Shown: in pieces, positions 17,604 through 24,692 of the stretch
How positions within the stretch are numbered: position 1 is the stretch's first letter
Layout: each line of letters starts with the position of its first letter
NCBI RefSeq assembly: GCF_000482385.1
Contig: NZ_AXVD01000014.1
Coordinates: forward strand, 1 to 64,000
Length of the DNA stretch: 64,000 nt
Source: Nocardia sp. CNY236
GTDB lineage: Bacteria > Actinomycetota > Actinomycetes > Mycobacteriales > Mycobacteriaceae
Reading direction: 5' to 3'
The notes under the pieces: model-generated
Told to the model about the DNA's origin: nothing
The model's input: the letters and a program-made list of their open reading frames with translations, nothing else
The model's database searches: none
Translations under genes and position numbers: made by a program

Positions 17604-18035
17604 ATGAGCAACAGCGAGGGGACTCCGCCCGCGACACGGACCGGCACGGTCGGTGTCCGGGTGCCGGCGGCGTCGGATCAGCTGGCGATGTTGCGTGCCA
17701 TCGCCGAGACCGTTCTGCTCATGGCCGACTTCGGCATCGACGAGGTGACCGATATTCGGCTGGCCCTCGACGAGGTCGCCAGTGCGTTGGTACTCGATGC
17801 GGTGGACGGGTCGGAACTCGACTGCGTGTTCGGCTTCGACGGGCCGACGGTGGACGTGCGGGTGCGTGCGGTCACTGCGTCGGACGCCAGCCCGGATCGG
17901 GCCGGCTTCGGCTGGCACGTCGTTGCCACGCTGACCGACTCGGTCAGCGCCTCGCAGGAGGTGTTCGACGCCGCTGTCGCGGGCTACCCGACTGTCGTCG
18001 ATTTTCGTTGGGTGCGCGGTGGCTCGAATGAGTAG
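17604..18035 (+). CDS. rsbW: Anti-sigma factor, RsbW/UsfX-like kinase-fold
   Basis: 143 residues from ATG 17604 behind GGGAG. The fold is that of the HATPase_c anti-sigma kinases (SDQLAMLRAIAETVLLMADF, then VTDIRLALDEVASALVLDAV). The N-box Asn usual in RsbW is absent at LALDEVASAL, a feature I recall from mycobacterial UsfX as well. It is immediately upstream of, and overlaps by 8 bases, a SigF-type sigma gene, which is the mycobacterial usfX-sigF arrangement. It would hold the sigma factor inactive until an anti-anti-sigma factor or stress signal releases it. Confidence 0.88.
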   Translation: MSNSEGTPPATRTGTVGVRVPAASDQLAMLRAIAETVLLMADFGIDEVTDIRLALDEVASALVLDAVDGSELDCVFGFDGPTVDVRVRAVTASDASPDRAGFGWHVVATLTDSVSASQEVFDAAVAGYPTVVDFRWVRGGSNE

Positions 18036-18837
18036 CACGTCGAATCGGGGCGCAGCCAAGCGCGCCTCGAAGCCGGACAGCTACGACAATATCGAGCCGC
18101 TGTTCGTGGAGTTGGCCGCATTGTCGCTGGACGATCCACGGCGCGAGGCGGTGCGCACAGAAGTCATCGGCCGCTGCCTTCCGCTGGCCGACCATATCGC
18201 GCGCAAGTTTTCCGGCCGCGGGGAGAATTTCGAGGATCTGGTGCAGATCGCCCGAGTGGGCATGCTCGCCGCGGTCGATCGATTCGACCCGACCCGCGGG
18301 GCGACCTTCCTGTCGTTCGCGGTACCGACGATCGTCGGGGAGGTGCGCCGGCACTTTCGGGACTACGCATGGTCGGTGCGGGTGCCACGGCGAATCAAGG
18401 AGATTCAATCGATGCTCGGCCCTACGGTGGAGACGCTGTCGCAGCGGTTGGGCCGGGTGCCACGAGCGCGGGAAATCGCCGAGGAATTGGGCGTCGATCT
18501 GAACGAAGTGACGCAGGCGCTCATCGCGCGCAATGCGTACAAGACCTCCTCGATCGACGCTGTTTCCGATATCGGAGAGTCGGACTCTCCTGGCTTTTCG
18601 GTGCTGGACTCACTCGGGGCGGAGGACCCGGATTTCGGCATCGTGGACAATTGCCTGGCGGTCACGCCACTGTTGGCCGCATTGCCGGACCGCGAAAAAC
18701 AGGTGCTGGCCATGCGTTTTTTCGACTCCATGTCCCAGGAGCAGATTGCCCGGCAGATCGGCTGCTCGCAGATGCAGGTCTCGCGAATTCTTGCCAAGAC
18801 ACTGAAGTCGTTGCGCGAGCAGGCTTTGCGCGACTGA
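18028..18837 (+). CDS. sigF: Alternative sigma factor SigF/SigB family
   Basis: 269 residues from ATG 18028; GTG 18019 is an in-frame alternative. The sigma-70 regions are in order: region 2 (LADHIARKFSGRGENFEDLV, then IARVGMLAAVDRFDPTRGAT), region 3 (LSQRLGRVPRAREIAEELGV) and region 4 (LPDREKQVLAMRFFDSMSQE, then QIARQIGCSQMQVSRILAKT). The fixed regulator rsbW precedes and overlaps it. In mycobacteria SigF controls stationary-phase and envelope stress genes; the same role is inferred here. A clear bidirectional terminator follows. Confidence 0.95.
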   Translation: MSSTSNRGAAKRASKPDSYDNIEPLFVELAALSLDDPRREAVRTEVIGRCLPLADHIARKFSGRGENFEDLVQIARVGMLAAVDRFDPTRGATFLSFAVPTIVGEVRRHFRDYAWSVRVPRRIKEIQSMLGPTVETLSQRLGRVPRAREIAEELGVDLNEVTQALIARNAYKTSSIDAVSDIGESDSPGFSVLDSLGAEDPDFGIVDNCLAVTPLLAALPDREKQVLAMRFFDSMSQEQIARQIGCSQMQVSRILAKTLKSLREQALRD

Positions 18838-18921
18838 CCGCCTGCGAGCGACCGACACAGTGCGGAATCCGCGGTGTGCGCAGGCGTGGAGGCCTACGCT
18901 CGACCGTCTGCCCGCCGCAGG

Positions 18922-18953
18922 CAGGAAGACCCGGCCGAAACCAGGTCTTCCTG
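18922..18953. terminator. Bidirectional terminator between sigF and the convergent gene
   Basis: A perfect 10-bp stem (CAGGAAGACC/GGTCTTCCTG) has a 12-base loop and lies in the 126-bp gap between two converging genes. There is no U-run, as is common in high-GC actinobacteria. Confidence 0.7.
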
Positions 18954-18963
18954 GTAGGTGAGC

Positions 18964-19746
18964 CTATCCAGCCGGGACTGTCGGCGGTGTCAGCAGACCT
19001 GTGGCAAGGCCCACCCCTGCACCGACGACCGCGCCCGCTGCAATGGCTGGTGCCGCGACGAACGCATAGCCGATGGCCGCACCGAGGGCGATGGTGGCGA
19101 TCATGCCGGCGGGGAACATCGGGATACCGGCGATGGCGCCGGAGATTCCGCCGATGATCAAGCCCACCGATGCGATGGGGGAAGCCACCAAACTGCCTAC
19201 CGATGCCCCGATGGCGGCGGAACCGACGACATCTGACGCCATCCGGTCGGAGCGCGAGGGCTCGAAGCCGGCGGAATCGAACGTCTGGGCGAGACCTGCT
19301 TCCGCACCGGCGATCGCATCGTTGATCTGCTCGGCTATGTCGGGAGGTAGGAAATCCGGGCGAGGAACCACAACGGAACCGACCCGCAGGGTGCCCGGAG
19401 GCGCCTCGATCGGCGCGACCGGCGGTGCGGGCGCGGTGGGGTCGGGCAAGCGTAAACGTTCTGGAATGACGGGAGCGAGCACATTCGGATCCGGAATCGG
19501 CCGATTGACGCGCAAATCGTTGCGGCCGGCCGAGACCGGTGGCGCAGGGGGGTCGGCGACCGGGGTGACGATCCCGATTGTGGGCACCGGTACGACGGGA
19601 AGCTCGATGGTGATCTCGGGTACCAGGGGGTTGGCGGCGGCGGTCGCCGCGCCGACCAGCGAGAGCGGGATCGCGCTCGCGACCAGCAGGGTGGCGGCGC
19701 GGCGCACGAATAGGTGTGCTGAAGTCGCGGGTTTTTCTATGTCCAT
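18964..19746 (-). CDS. Secreted/membrane-associated Pro-rich protein with glycine-zipper C-terminus
   Basis: 260 residues from ATG 19746. An N-terminal signal sequence (RRAATLLVASAIPLSLVGAA) is followed by a long Pro/Val-rich segment (about 40-125). The C-terminal 90 residues are Gly/Ala-rich with small-residue zippers (GSAAIGASVGSLVASPIA, then IIGGISGAIAGIP, then AIAAGAVVGAGVGLATGLL), suggesting two or three membrane-spanning or self-associating hairpins. I recall this architecture in Nocardia and Rhodococcus envelope proteins of unknown function. A role in the outer membrane or in stress under SigF is a guess from position. Confidence 0.7.
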   Translation of the reverse strand: MDIEKPATSAHLFVRRAATLLVASAIPLSLVGAATAAANPLVPEITIELPVVPVPTIGIVTPVADPPAPPVSAGRNDLRVNRPIPDPNVLAPVIPERLRLPDPTAPAPPVAPIEAPPGTLRVGSVVVPRPDFLPPDIAEQINDAIAGAEAGLAQTFDSAGFEPSRSDRMASDVVGSAAIGASVGSLVASPIASVGLIIGGISGAIAGIPMFPAGMIATIALGAAIGYAFVAAPAIAAGAVVGAGVGLATGLLTPPTVPAG

Positions 19747-20079
19747 GGACCTACCACCTCATTCCGAAGAGGACATATACCTACCTTTCTAGTTCGATCC
19801 CGCGCGTCATTCGGATGCGCGAAATTCTGATTTCTATTCGTCCGGTCTGTTCCGTCGACGGACATGCCTATGCATATGGTGATCATGCCCCGGCAGCATG
19901 CATGAAAAGCGGTAATTCCGCGGTATGGGGGGCGGGATCTATTTTCGCCGAGGTTTTGTCGACCGGCATGATGAAAGGAGATCCGAAACGGGTGCCACTC
20001 CCGCCCCGGCCCGTATCGGCAATCCAACACGGCGCAATTCCCCGGTGTCGCTGGTGATCCTGTGGCGCGCGACGGGTGG
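19747..20079. other. Intergenic region, nothing recognised
   Basis: About 333 bases with lower GC than the surroundings. It presumably carries the promoter of the glycine-zipper gene. I see no gene or clear repeat. Confidence 0.5.
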
Positions 20080-21261
20080 CTATTCCTGGGGCTCGGCGGT
20101 TTCGTGCGGCTCGATTGTTCCCGGCGGTGCTGGTCGGTCCGGCTGTTTCGGCGGCGCGGTGGTCGCCGCGTCGACTTGTTCACCGATATAGCGCAGCACG
20201 ACCGCGGCCATCGCGACGACCGGGACGGCCAAGAAAGCGCCGACTATTCCATACAGTGAGCCGCCCGCGATAACCGCCAGCAGCACGATAGCAGCGTGCA
20301 GCTTCATACTGCGGCTCTGCAGTACCGGCTGCAGCACGTTGCCCTCCAATTGCTGTACCGCGACGATGACGCCGAGCACGATCAGCGCCGTGACGAAGCC
20401 ATTACCCACCAGCGCGACCAGCACCGCGAGCGCTCCGGCGACGAAGGCGCCGACCATCGGGACGAAGCCACCCAGGAAGGTGATGACCGCGAGTACCAGC
20501 GCCAGCGGAACTCCGAGGATCACCAGTCCCGCGCCGATGAGTACCGCGTCGATCAAGCTGACCAGCGCTTGGGTTCGGATGAACCCACCGAGAACCACCC
20601 AGACGCGGCGGAGCACTTCTTCCAGGTGTGTGCCGCCCCGTGGTCCCACGACATCGTGGATCCATGGCAGAAAGCGCGCACCGTCTTTGAGGAAGAAGAA
20701 CGTGAGCACCAGCACCAGTGACGCGGTGACCAGCATCGAGGTCGCGGTGCTCACGCCGCTGAAGACGCCGGTCGCGATCTGCTCGGAACTGGATTGCAGC
20801 CGGGAAATGATGGAATCGACCGCCGAATCCAGTTGTTCTTCACGGATTCTGAGCGGCGGTCCTTGCAGCCAATCGCGCACCTGGTTGATTCCGGTACTGG
20901 CCTTGTCGGCGAGTTCCGGCGCTTGGTCCACCACTGAGGGCACGATCAGGGCAATGACCCCACTGAGGACTCCGAGGAAACCGACAACCGCCGTCAATGC
21001 CGCCGCCGCGGGTGGCAGGCGGTGCGCTATCAGCCACCGCACCGGAGGCCACAACACGGTGGCCACCACGGTCGCCAACGCTACGGGAAGGATGACCACC
21101 CACAACTTTGCGACCAGGAACCCGATTACCCAGGTTCCGGCCGCGATCGCGACGATCGACAGCGCCCACTTGGCCATCCACAGCACGCCCGCGCCCATGA
21201 CGTCGGCGCGGTCTCGCAGCGCGCGATTGTCCGATCCGTGGTCTTCGCCAGGTTCGCTCAC
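20080..21261 (-). CDS. AI-2E (PerM) family permease
   Basis: 393 residues with about eight hydrophobic segments: WALSIVAIAAGTWVIGFLVA, then LWVVILPVALATVVATVLWP, then LTAVVGFLGVLSGVIALIVP, and several in the C-terminal half (VILGVPLALVLAVITFLGGF, then IVLLAVIAGGSLYGIVGAFL). The central amphipathic region before LVLVLTFFFLKDGARFLPW is the signature of the AI-2E transporter family. Members export small molecules or ions; the substrate is unknown here. The C-terminal tail is Pro/Glu-rich and cytoplasmic. Confidence 0.93.
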   Translation of the reverse strand: MSEPGEDHGSDNRALRDRADVMGAGVLWMAKWALSIVAIAAGTWVIGFLVAKLWVVILPVALATVVATVLWPPVRWLIAHRLPPAAAALTAVVGFLGVLSGVIALIVPSVVDQAPELADKASTGINQVRDWLQGPPLRIREEQLDSAVDSIISRLQSSSEQIATGVFSGVSTATSMLVTASLVLVLTFFFLKDGARFLPWIHDVVGPRGGTHLEEVLRRVWVVLGGFIRTQALVSLIDAVLIGAGLVILGVPLALVLAVITFLGGFVPMVGAFVAGALAVLVALVGNGFVTALIVLGVIVAVQQLEGNVLQPVLQSRSMKLHAAIVLLAVIAGGSLYGIVGAFLAVPVVAMAAVVLRYIGEQVDAATTAPPKQPDRPAPPGTIEPHETAEPQE

Positions 21262-21346
21262 GGGCCAAGTCTGGCATGTGATGACACAACCGCGGCAACC
21301 GGCGACACCGGTTCGGCGATCCCTGACTGTCCGAACCGAACGCCGC

Positions 21347-21622
21347 TCAGCCGATCACGGCGTTCATGATCGTGCCGGCGCTGGTGGCCACGACCCCGCC
21401 GATCATGGCTCCCGCCACCATCTTCGGCGATTCGAGTCCGCCGCCGGTCCACTTCTCCCAGGCGAAGCGGCCACCTGCGTAGATGATGCCCGTGATGCCC
21501 GAAAGCAGGACGAACCAGGTCAGGTAGCGGATCAGCTGAAGGAACTTGTCGGAGATCGGCGGTGCCTCCGGAGTTGGGTTGCCGATCTGCGCCAGGGTGT
21601 CGTAAGCGGCGGCCAGGATCAT
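21347..21622 (-). CDS. Small two-helix membrane protein (TrbC/VirB2-like), paralogue A
   Basis: 91 residues from ATG 21622. A hydrophobic segment YLTWFVLLSGITGIIYAG is followed by a basic aromatic patch (RFAWEKWTGGGLESPK) and a second hydrophobic segment (MVAGAMIGGVVATSAGTIMN). The layout and size recall TrbC/VirB2-type small membrane proteins. It is highly similar to the divergently transcribed gene at 22001-22294, which shares SPKMVAGAMIGGVVATSAGT exactly. There are no other type IV secretion genes here. The start is the weakest part of the call because the ribosome site is poor. Confidence 0.7.
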   Translation of the reverse strand: MILAAAYDTLAQIGNPTPEAPPISDKFLQLIRYLTWFVLLSGITGIIYAGGRFAWEKWTGGGLESPKMVAGAMIGGVVATSAGTIMNAVIG

Positions 21623-22000
21623 TGTCGTTCGCTCATTCCGGGTTCGGGACAGGGCAGTCGTGCGCTGCACCGATCGTATCCGTTCGCTCGCGCTCGCGTG
21701 GTCGCGTCGATGCAGCACAGTGAAATTCGCGGTCGTCGGCTTGCCGCTGCGGGCAGCTGTCTGGTCGATAGGCATTGGTGACGGTCGAATTCGACTGCCA
21801 CAACCACGAATCGGTCGTCGAGTGACGACGACAACTGGGGCAGAGTCGGTTTCCGTTTCGGTGCACGGTTCTCCAGCATGCGCCCGCCACAGGTGTGTCC
21901 CGGACCGTATCCTCGTCAGTGGCCGATTCCTCGATGGTCGAGCGGTTTTCACGAAGCAACTCAGGCGGGTAGAATTGTTTTCGAGTAGTGGGAGTAGACG
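21623..22000. other. Divergent intergenic region between two membrane-protein paralogues
   Basis: About 378 bases holding the promoters of the two divergent paralogues. I do not see a gene; no strong palindrome is recognised. Confidence 0.45.
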
Positions 22001-22294
22001 GTGAGCAGCATTCTGGCGTCGGTCGGCGATACGTTCGCGATCCTGGCGCAGATCGACGACCCGACCCCGGAGCCGCCGCCGTTGGCGGACAAGCTCCTCC
22101 AGTTCGTCCGCTATGCAACGTGGTTCGCGTTGCTGTCGGGCATCATCAGCATCATCTACGCGGGTGGCCGATTCGCCTGGGAGAAGTGGACCGGTGGTGG
22201 GTTGCAGTCGCCGAAGATGGTGGCGGGAGCCATGATCGGCGGGGTCGTGGCCACCAGCGCCGGCACGATCATGAACACTGTCCTGGCACTCTGA
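22001..22294 (+). CDS. Small two-helix membrane protein (TrbC/VirB2-like), paralogue B
   Basis: 97 residues from GTG 22001 behind GGGAG. It is the same protein type as the divergent neighbour: YATWFALLSGIISIIYAGGR, FAWEKWTGGGLQ and an identical MVAGAMIGGVVATSAGTIMN. Two membrane helices with a short basic loop are predicted. The arrangement suggests an inverted duplication. Its stop overlaps the first unit of a tandem hairpin array. The function is unknown. Confidence 0.75.
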   Translation: MSSILASVGDTFAILAQIDDPTPEPPPLADKLLQFVRYATWFALLSGIISIIYAGGRFAWEKWTGGGLQSPKMVAGAMIGGVVATSAGTIMNTVLAL

Positions 22295-22380
22295 CCGCCG
22301 CGTGGCGGCTGTTGCGGCACTTCGACCGCCGTAGGGCGGCTGTTGCCGCACTTCGACCGCCGTACGGCGGCTGTGCTCGC
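22293..22380 (+). repeat. Three tandem 31-bp hairpin repeats
   Basis: Units start at 22293, 22324 and 22355 (exactly 31 bp apart), each beginning GACCGCCG and closing with a GGCGG(C) arm, so each forms a short stem-loop. The last unit is truncated. The array begins at the stop codon of the membrane-protein gene. The loop bases differ (cgt, tag, tac) while the stems are kept. It may act as a terminator or as a protein-binding array. Together with the operator-like site at 22579 it is the only structure I see in the 400 bases before the P450 gene. Confidence 0.85.
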
Positions 22381-22578
22381 GTTTGCATCGTCGTCGTGCT
22401 CCAGCCGTCGCACATCCGTCGGTGACGCCACTGGGCTGGGTGTGGACAGCACCTACCACCCGGCTCGTCGCGGCGATGGTCGGACTGGAGTGACGACCTC
22501 CGGGTCGGCGGCGATCGTGGTCCGATTCCGGCCTTCGAGTCGGACGCAGTCCGGTTCCGTCCGGTATCCGGCATATGA

Positions 22579-22607
22579 GTAAACAACTTTTACTAAAAGG
22601 GGTTTAC
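22579..22607. promoter_or_regulatory. AT-rich palindromic operator candidate upstream of the P450 gene
   Basis: Nested inverted repeats GTAAAC ... GTTTAC enclose CTTTT-ACT-AAAAG, giving a 29-bp near-palindrome in otherwise GC-rich DNA, 88 bp before the P450 start. It is a plausible site for the TetR protein encoded after the P450 gene. It is not a KstR-type site (TnnAACnnGTTnnA) as far as I can see. Confidence 0.5.
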
Positions 22608-22694
22608 AAATGCTCTTTCTGTGGTTCCATCGGTATCGAGCGTGTTCTCGCACCTCATGCGGGCGACGCTGAACCGAACCGGTAGGAGTGAGCC

Positions 22695-23930
22695 GTGACC
22701 GTTACCAAGCCCTCGATCCCGACAGGATTCGACTTCACCGACCCCGACCTGCTTGCCGCTCGTCTGCCCATCGAGGAGTTCGCCACGCTGCGGCGCACTG
22801 CCCCGGTCTGGTGGTGTGCTCGGCCCGGACGGGCCGGTGGCTTCGAGGACGGCGGCTACTGGGTCGTGTCCAAGCTCGACGACATCAAGGAGATCTCCAA
22901 GAATCCCGGGCTGTTCTCCTCGCACGAGAACACGGCGATCATTCGCTACAGCGACGACACCACCCGCGAACAGATAGACATGGTCGGCGACATGCTGCTG
23001 ATCAACCTCGACCCGCCCAAACACACCAAGATCCGCCATATCATCTCCAAGGGCTTCACCCCGCGCGCCATCGAAAGCTTGCGGGCCGCACTCACCGAAC
23101 GCGCCGCACGGATCGTGCACGAGGCCAAAAAGTCCGGCGGCGGTGATTTCGTCCAGCAAGTGGCCTGTGAGCTGCCACTCCAGGCCATCGCCGAACTGCT
23201 CGGCGTACCACAGGAGGACCGGAAGAAGATCTTCGACTGGTCCAACCAGTTGATCTCCTACGACGACCCGGAATTCGAGGGCAACCAATACACCGCGACC
23301 GCCGAAGTGATGGGCTACGCGTGGAACATGGCCGAACAGCGGCGTACGTGCCCGGCCAACGACATCGTCACGCAGTTGGTCAATGCCGATGTCGACGGCG
23401 AGAGCCTCGGATCCGACGAGTTCGGGTTCTTCGTCATCTTGCTGGCTGTGGCGGGCAACGAGACCACCCGCAACTCGATCACACACGGCATGAAAGCGTT
23501 CATCGACAATCCCGAGCAATGGGAGATCTACCGGCAACAACGCCCGCGCACCGCGCCCGACGAGATCGTGCGATGGGCGACCCCGGTGTCGGCGTTCCAG
23601 CGCACCGCCACCAGCGACACGATCCTGGGTGGCCAAACGATTCGGCAGGGCCAGCGCGTCGGGCTGTTCTACAGCTCCGCCAACTTCGACGAAGACGCAT
23701 TCCACGACCCGTTCACCTTCGATGTGTTGCGCGATCCGAACCCGCATGTCGGTTTCGGCGGTACCGGCACCCACTACTGTGTCGGCGCCAACTTGGCCCG
23801 GCTACAGATCGACCTGATGTTCAACGCCATTGCCGACGTGATGCCCAATCTGCGGCAGGTATCCGAGCCGGTGCGGCTGCGCTCGGGCTGGCTGAACGGA
23901 ATCAAGCGTTGGGAAGTCGAATACGATTGA
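22695..23930 (+). CDS. Cytochrome P450, CYP125/CYP142-like
   Basis: 411 residues from GTG 22695 behind TAGGAG. Characteristic blocks: LLINLDPPKHTKIRHIISKG, the oxygen-activation motif AGNETTR (253-259), the ExxR region (APDEIVRWATPVSAFQRTAT) and the heme loop FGGTGTHYCVGANLAR with the cysteine ligand at 362. The pattern of INLDPPKHTK and AGNETTRN is that of actinobacterial CYP125/CYP124/CYP142 enzymes, which oxidise the terminal methyl of cholesterol or branched lipids. It is probably soluble and uses ferredoxin. A TetR gene follows at once. The substrate assignment is inferred from subgroup resemblance only. Confidence 0.93.
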   Translation: MTVTKPSIPTGFDFTDPDLLAARLPIEEFATLRRTAPVWWCARPGRAGGFEDGGYWVVSKLDDIKEISKNPGLFSSHENTAIIRYSDDTTREQIDMVGDMLLINLDPPKHTKIRHIISKGFTPRAIESLRAALTERAARIVHEAKKSGGGDFVQQVACELPLQAIAELLGVPQEDRKKIFDWSNQLISYDDPEFEGNQYTATAEVMGYAWNMAEQRRTCPANDIVTQLVNADVDGESLGSDEFGFFVILLAVAGNETTRNSITHGMKAFIDNPEQWEIYRQQRPRTAPDEIVRWATPVSAFQRTATSDTILGGQTIRQGQRVGLFYSSANFDEDAFHDPFTFDVLRDPNPHVGFGGTGTHYCVGANLARLQIDLMFNAIADVMPNLRQVSEPVRLRSGWLNGIKRWEVEYD

Positions 23931-23938
23931 ATCACTTC

Positions 23939-24664
23939 GTGCAACAGTCGAAACCACGGGGTCGTGCGCCGGTCGTCACCGACGCCGCAATCCGACGAGT
24001 CGCGGCAACCTTGTTGATCGAGCGGGGGTCCGACGCGGTCACCTTGCGTGCCATCGCGCGGGAGCTGAATGTTACCGCTCCCGCGCTGTATCGCTACTAC
24101 GACTCGTTGGAATCCCTGCTGGAGCGCCTACGGGAGGACTTCTGCGCCCACTTCGCCGAACAGTTGACCGCCGAGCTCGCCACCGTGCCCGACGACGGCG
24201 TCGTGCAGCTCTTCGCCATCTGCCGAGGCTTCCGACGCTGGGCGCTGACCCATTCCAGAGAGTTCACCTTGGTCTTCGCCTCGCCCGGGGCCGGGGATCG
24301 GCGGGCGGGGCGGCGCTTCGACGAGCCGTTCGGCCGGATCTTCCTCGCAGCTGCGGGCACGGTGCTGGCGAACTACGACATCGTGACCCCGTCCACCGAC
24401 GCCATCCCGCCGGAACTGCGCGAGGATCTCGTGCACTTCCAGACCGAACTGTTGGCGGCCCTCGCGGAATCGGGCCAAAAATTCCCCGCCGAGAAGCTGG
24501 ATCTCGGAGTGACCTATCTGATGATCCAGATCTGGGCGCGGCTCTACGGGCATGTCACGCTCGAGGTTTTCGGCAACTACCCGATTCCGCTGGACAATCC
24601 GGAGATCCTGTTCGAGGCCATGCTCACCGATCTGGGGCGGGCGATGGGCTTGCTGGTCGACTGA
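23939..24664 (+). CDS. TetR-family regulator paired with P450
   Basis: 241 residues from GTG 23939; a TTG at 23927 overlapping the P450 stop is another possibility and would couple the two genes. The long open frame running back through the P450 gene is a shadow. The HTH is VTDAAIRRVAATLLIERGSD followed by AVTLRAIARELNVTAPALYR. The C-terminal domain (TetR_C-type, LFAICRGFRRWALTHSREFT) is normal in length. Likely role: control of the P450 operon through the palindrome at 22579-22607. Confidence 0.88.
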   Translation: MQQSKPRGRAPVVTDAAIRRVAATLLIERGSDAVTLRAIARELNVTAPALYRYYDSLESLLERLREDFCAHFAEQLTAELATVPDDGVVQLFAICRGFRRWALTHSREFTLVFASPGAGDRRAGRRFDEPFGRIFLAAAGTVLANYDIVTPSTDAIPPELREDLVHFQTELLAALAESGQKFPAEKLDLGVTYLMIQIWARLYGHVTLEVFGNYPIPLDNPEILFEAMLTDLGRAMGLLVD

Positions 24665-24692
24665 TCCGCGGTGCATTGCGGGCGTCGGCGCG

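Noticed and set aside
22293..22380. The 31-bp repeats as a CRISPR array.
   Set aside because: The units are contiguous, without unique spacers, so they are a tandem hairpin repeat.
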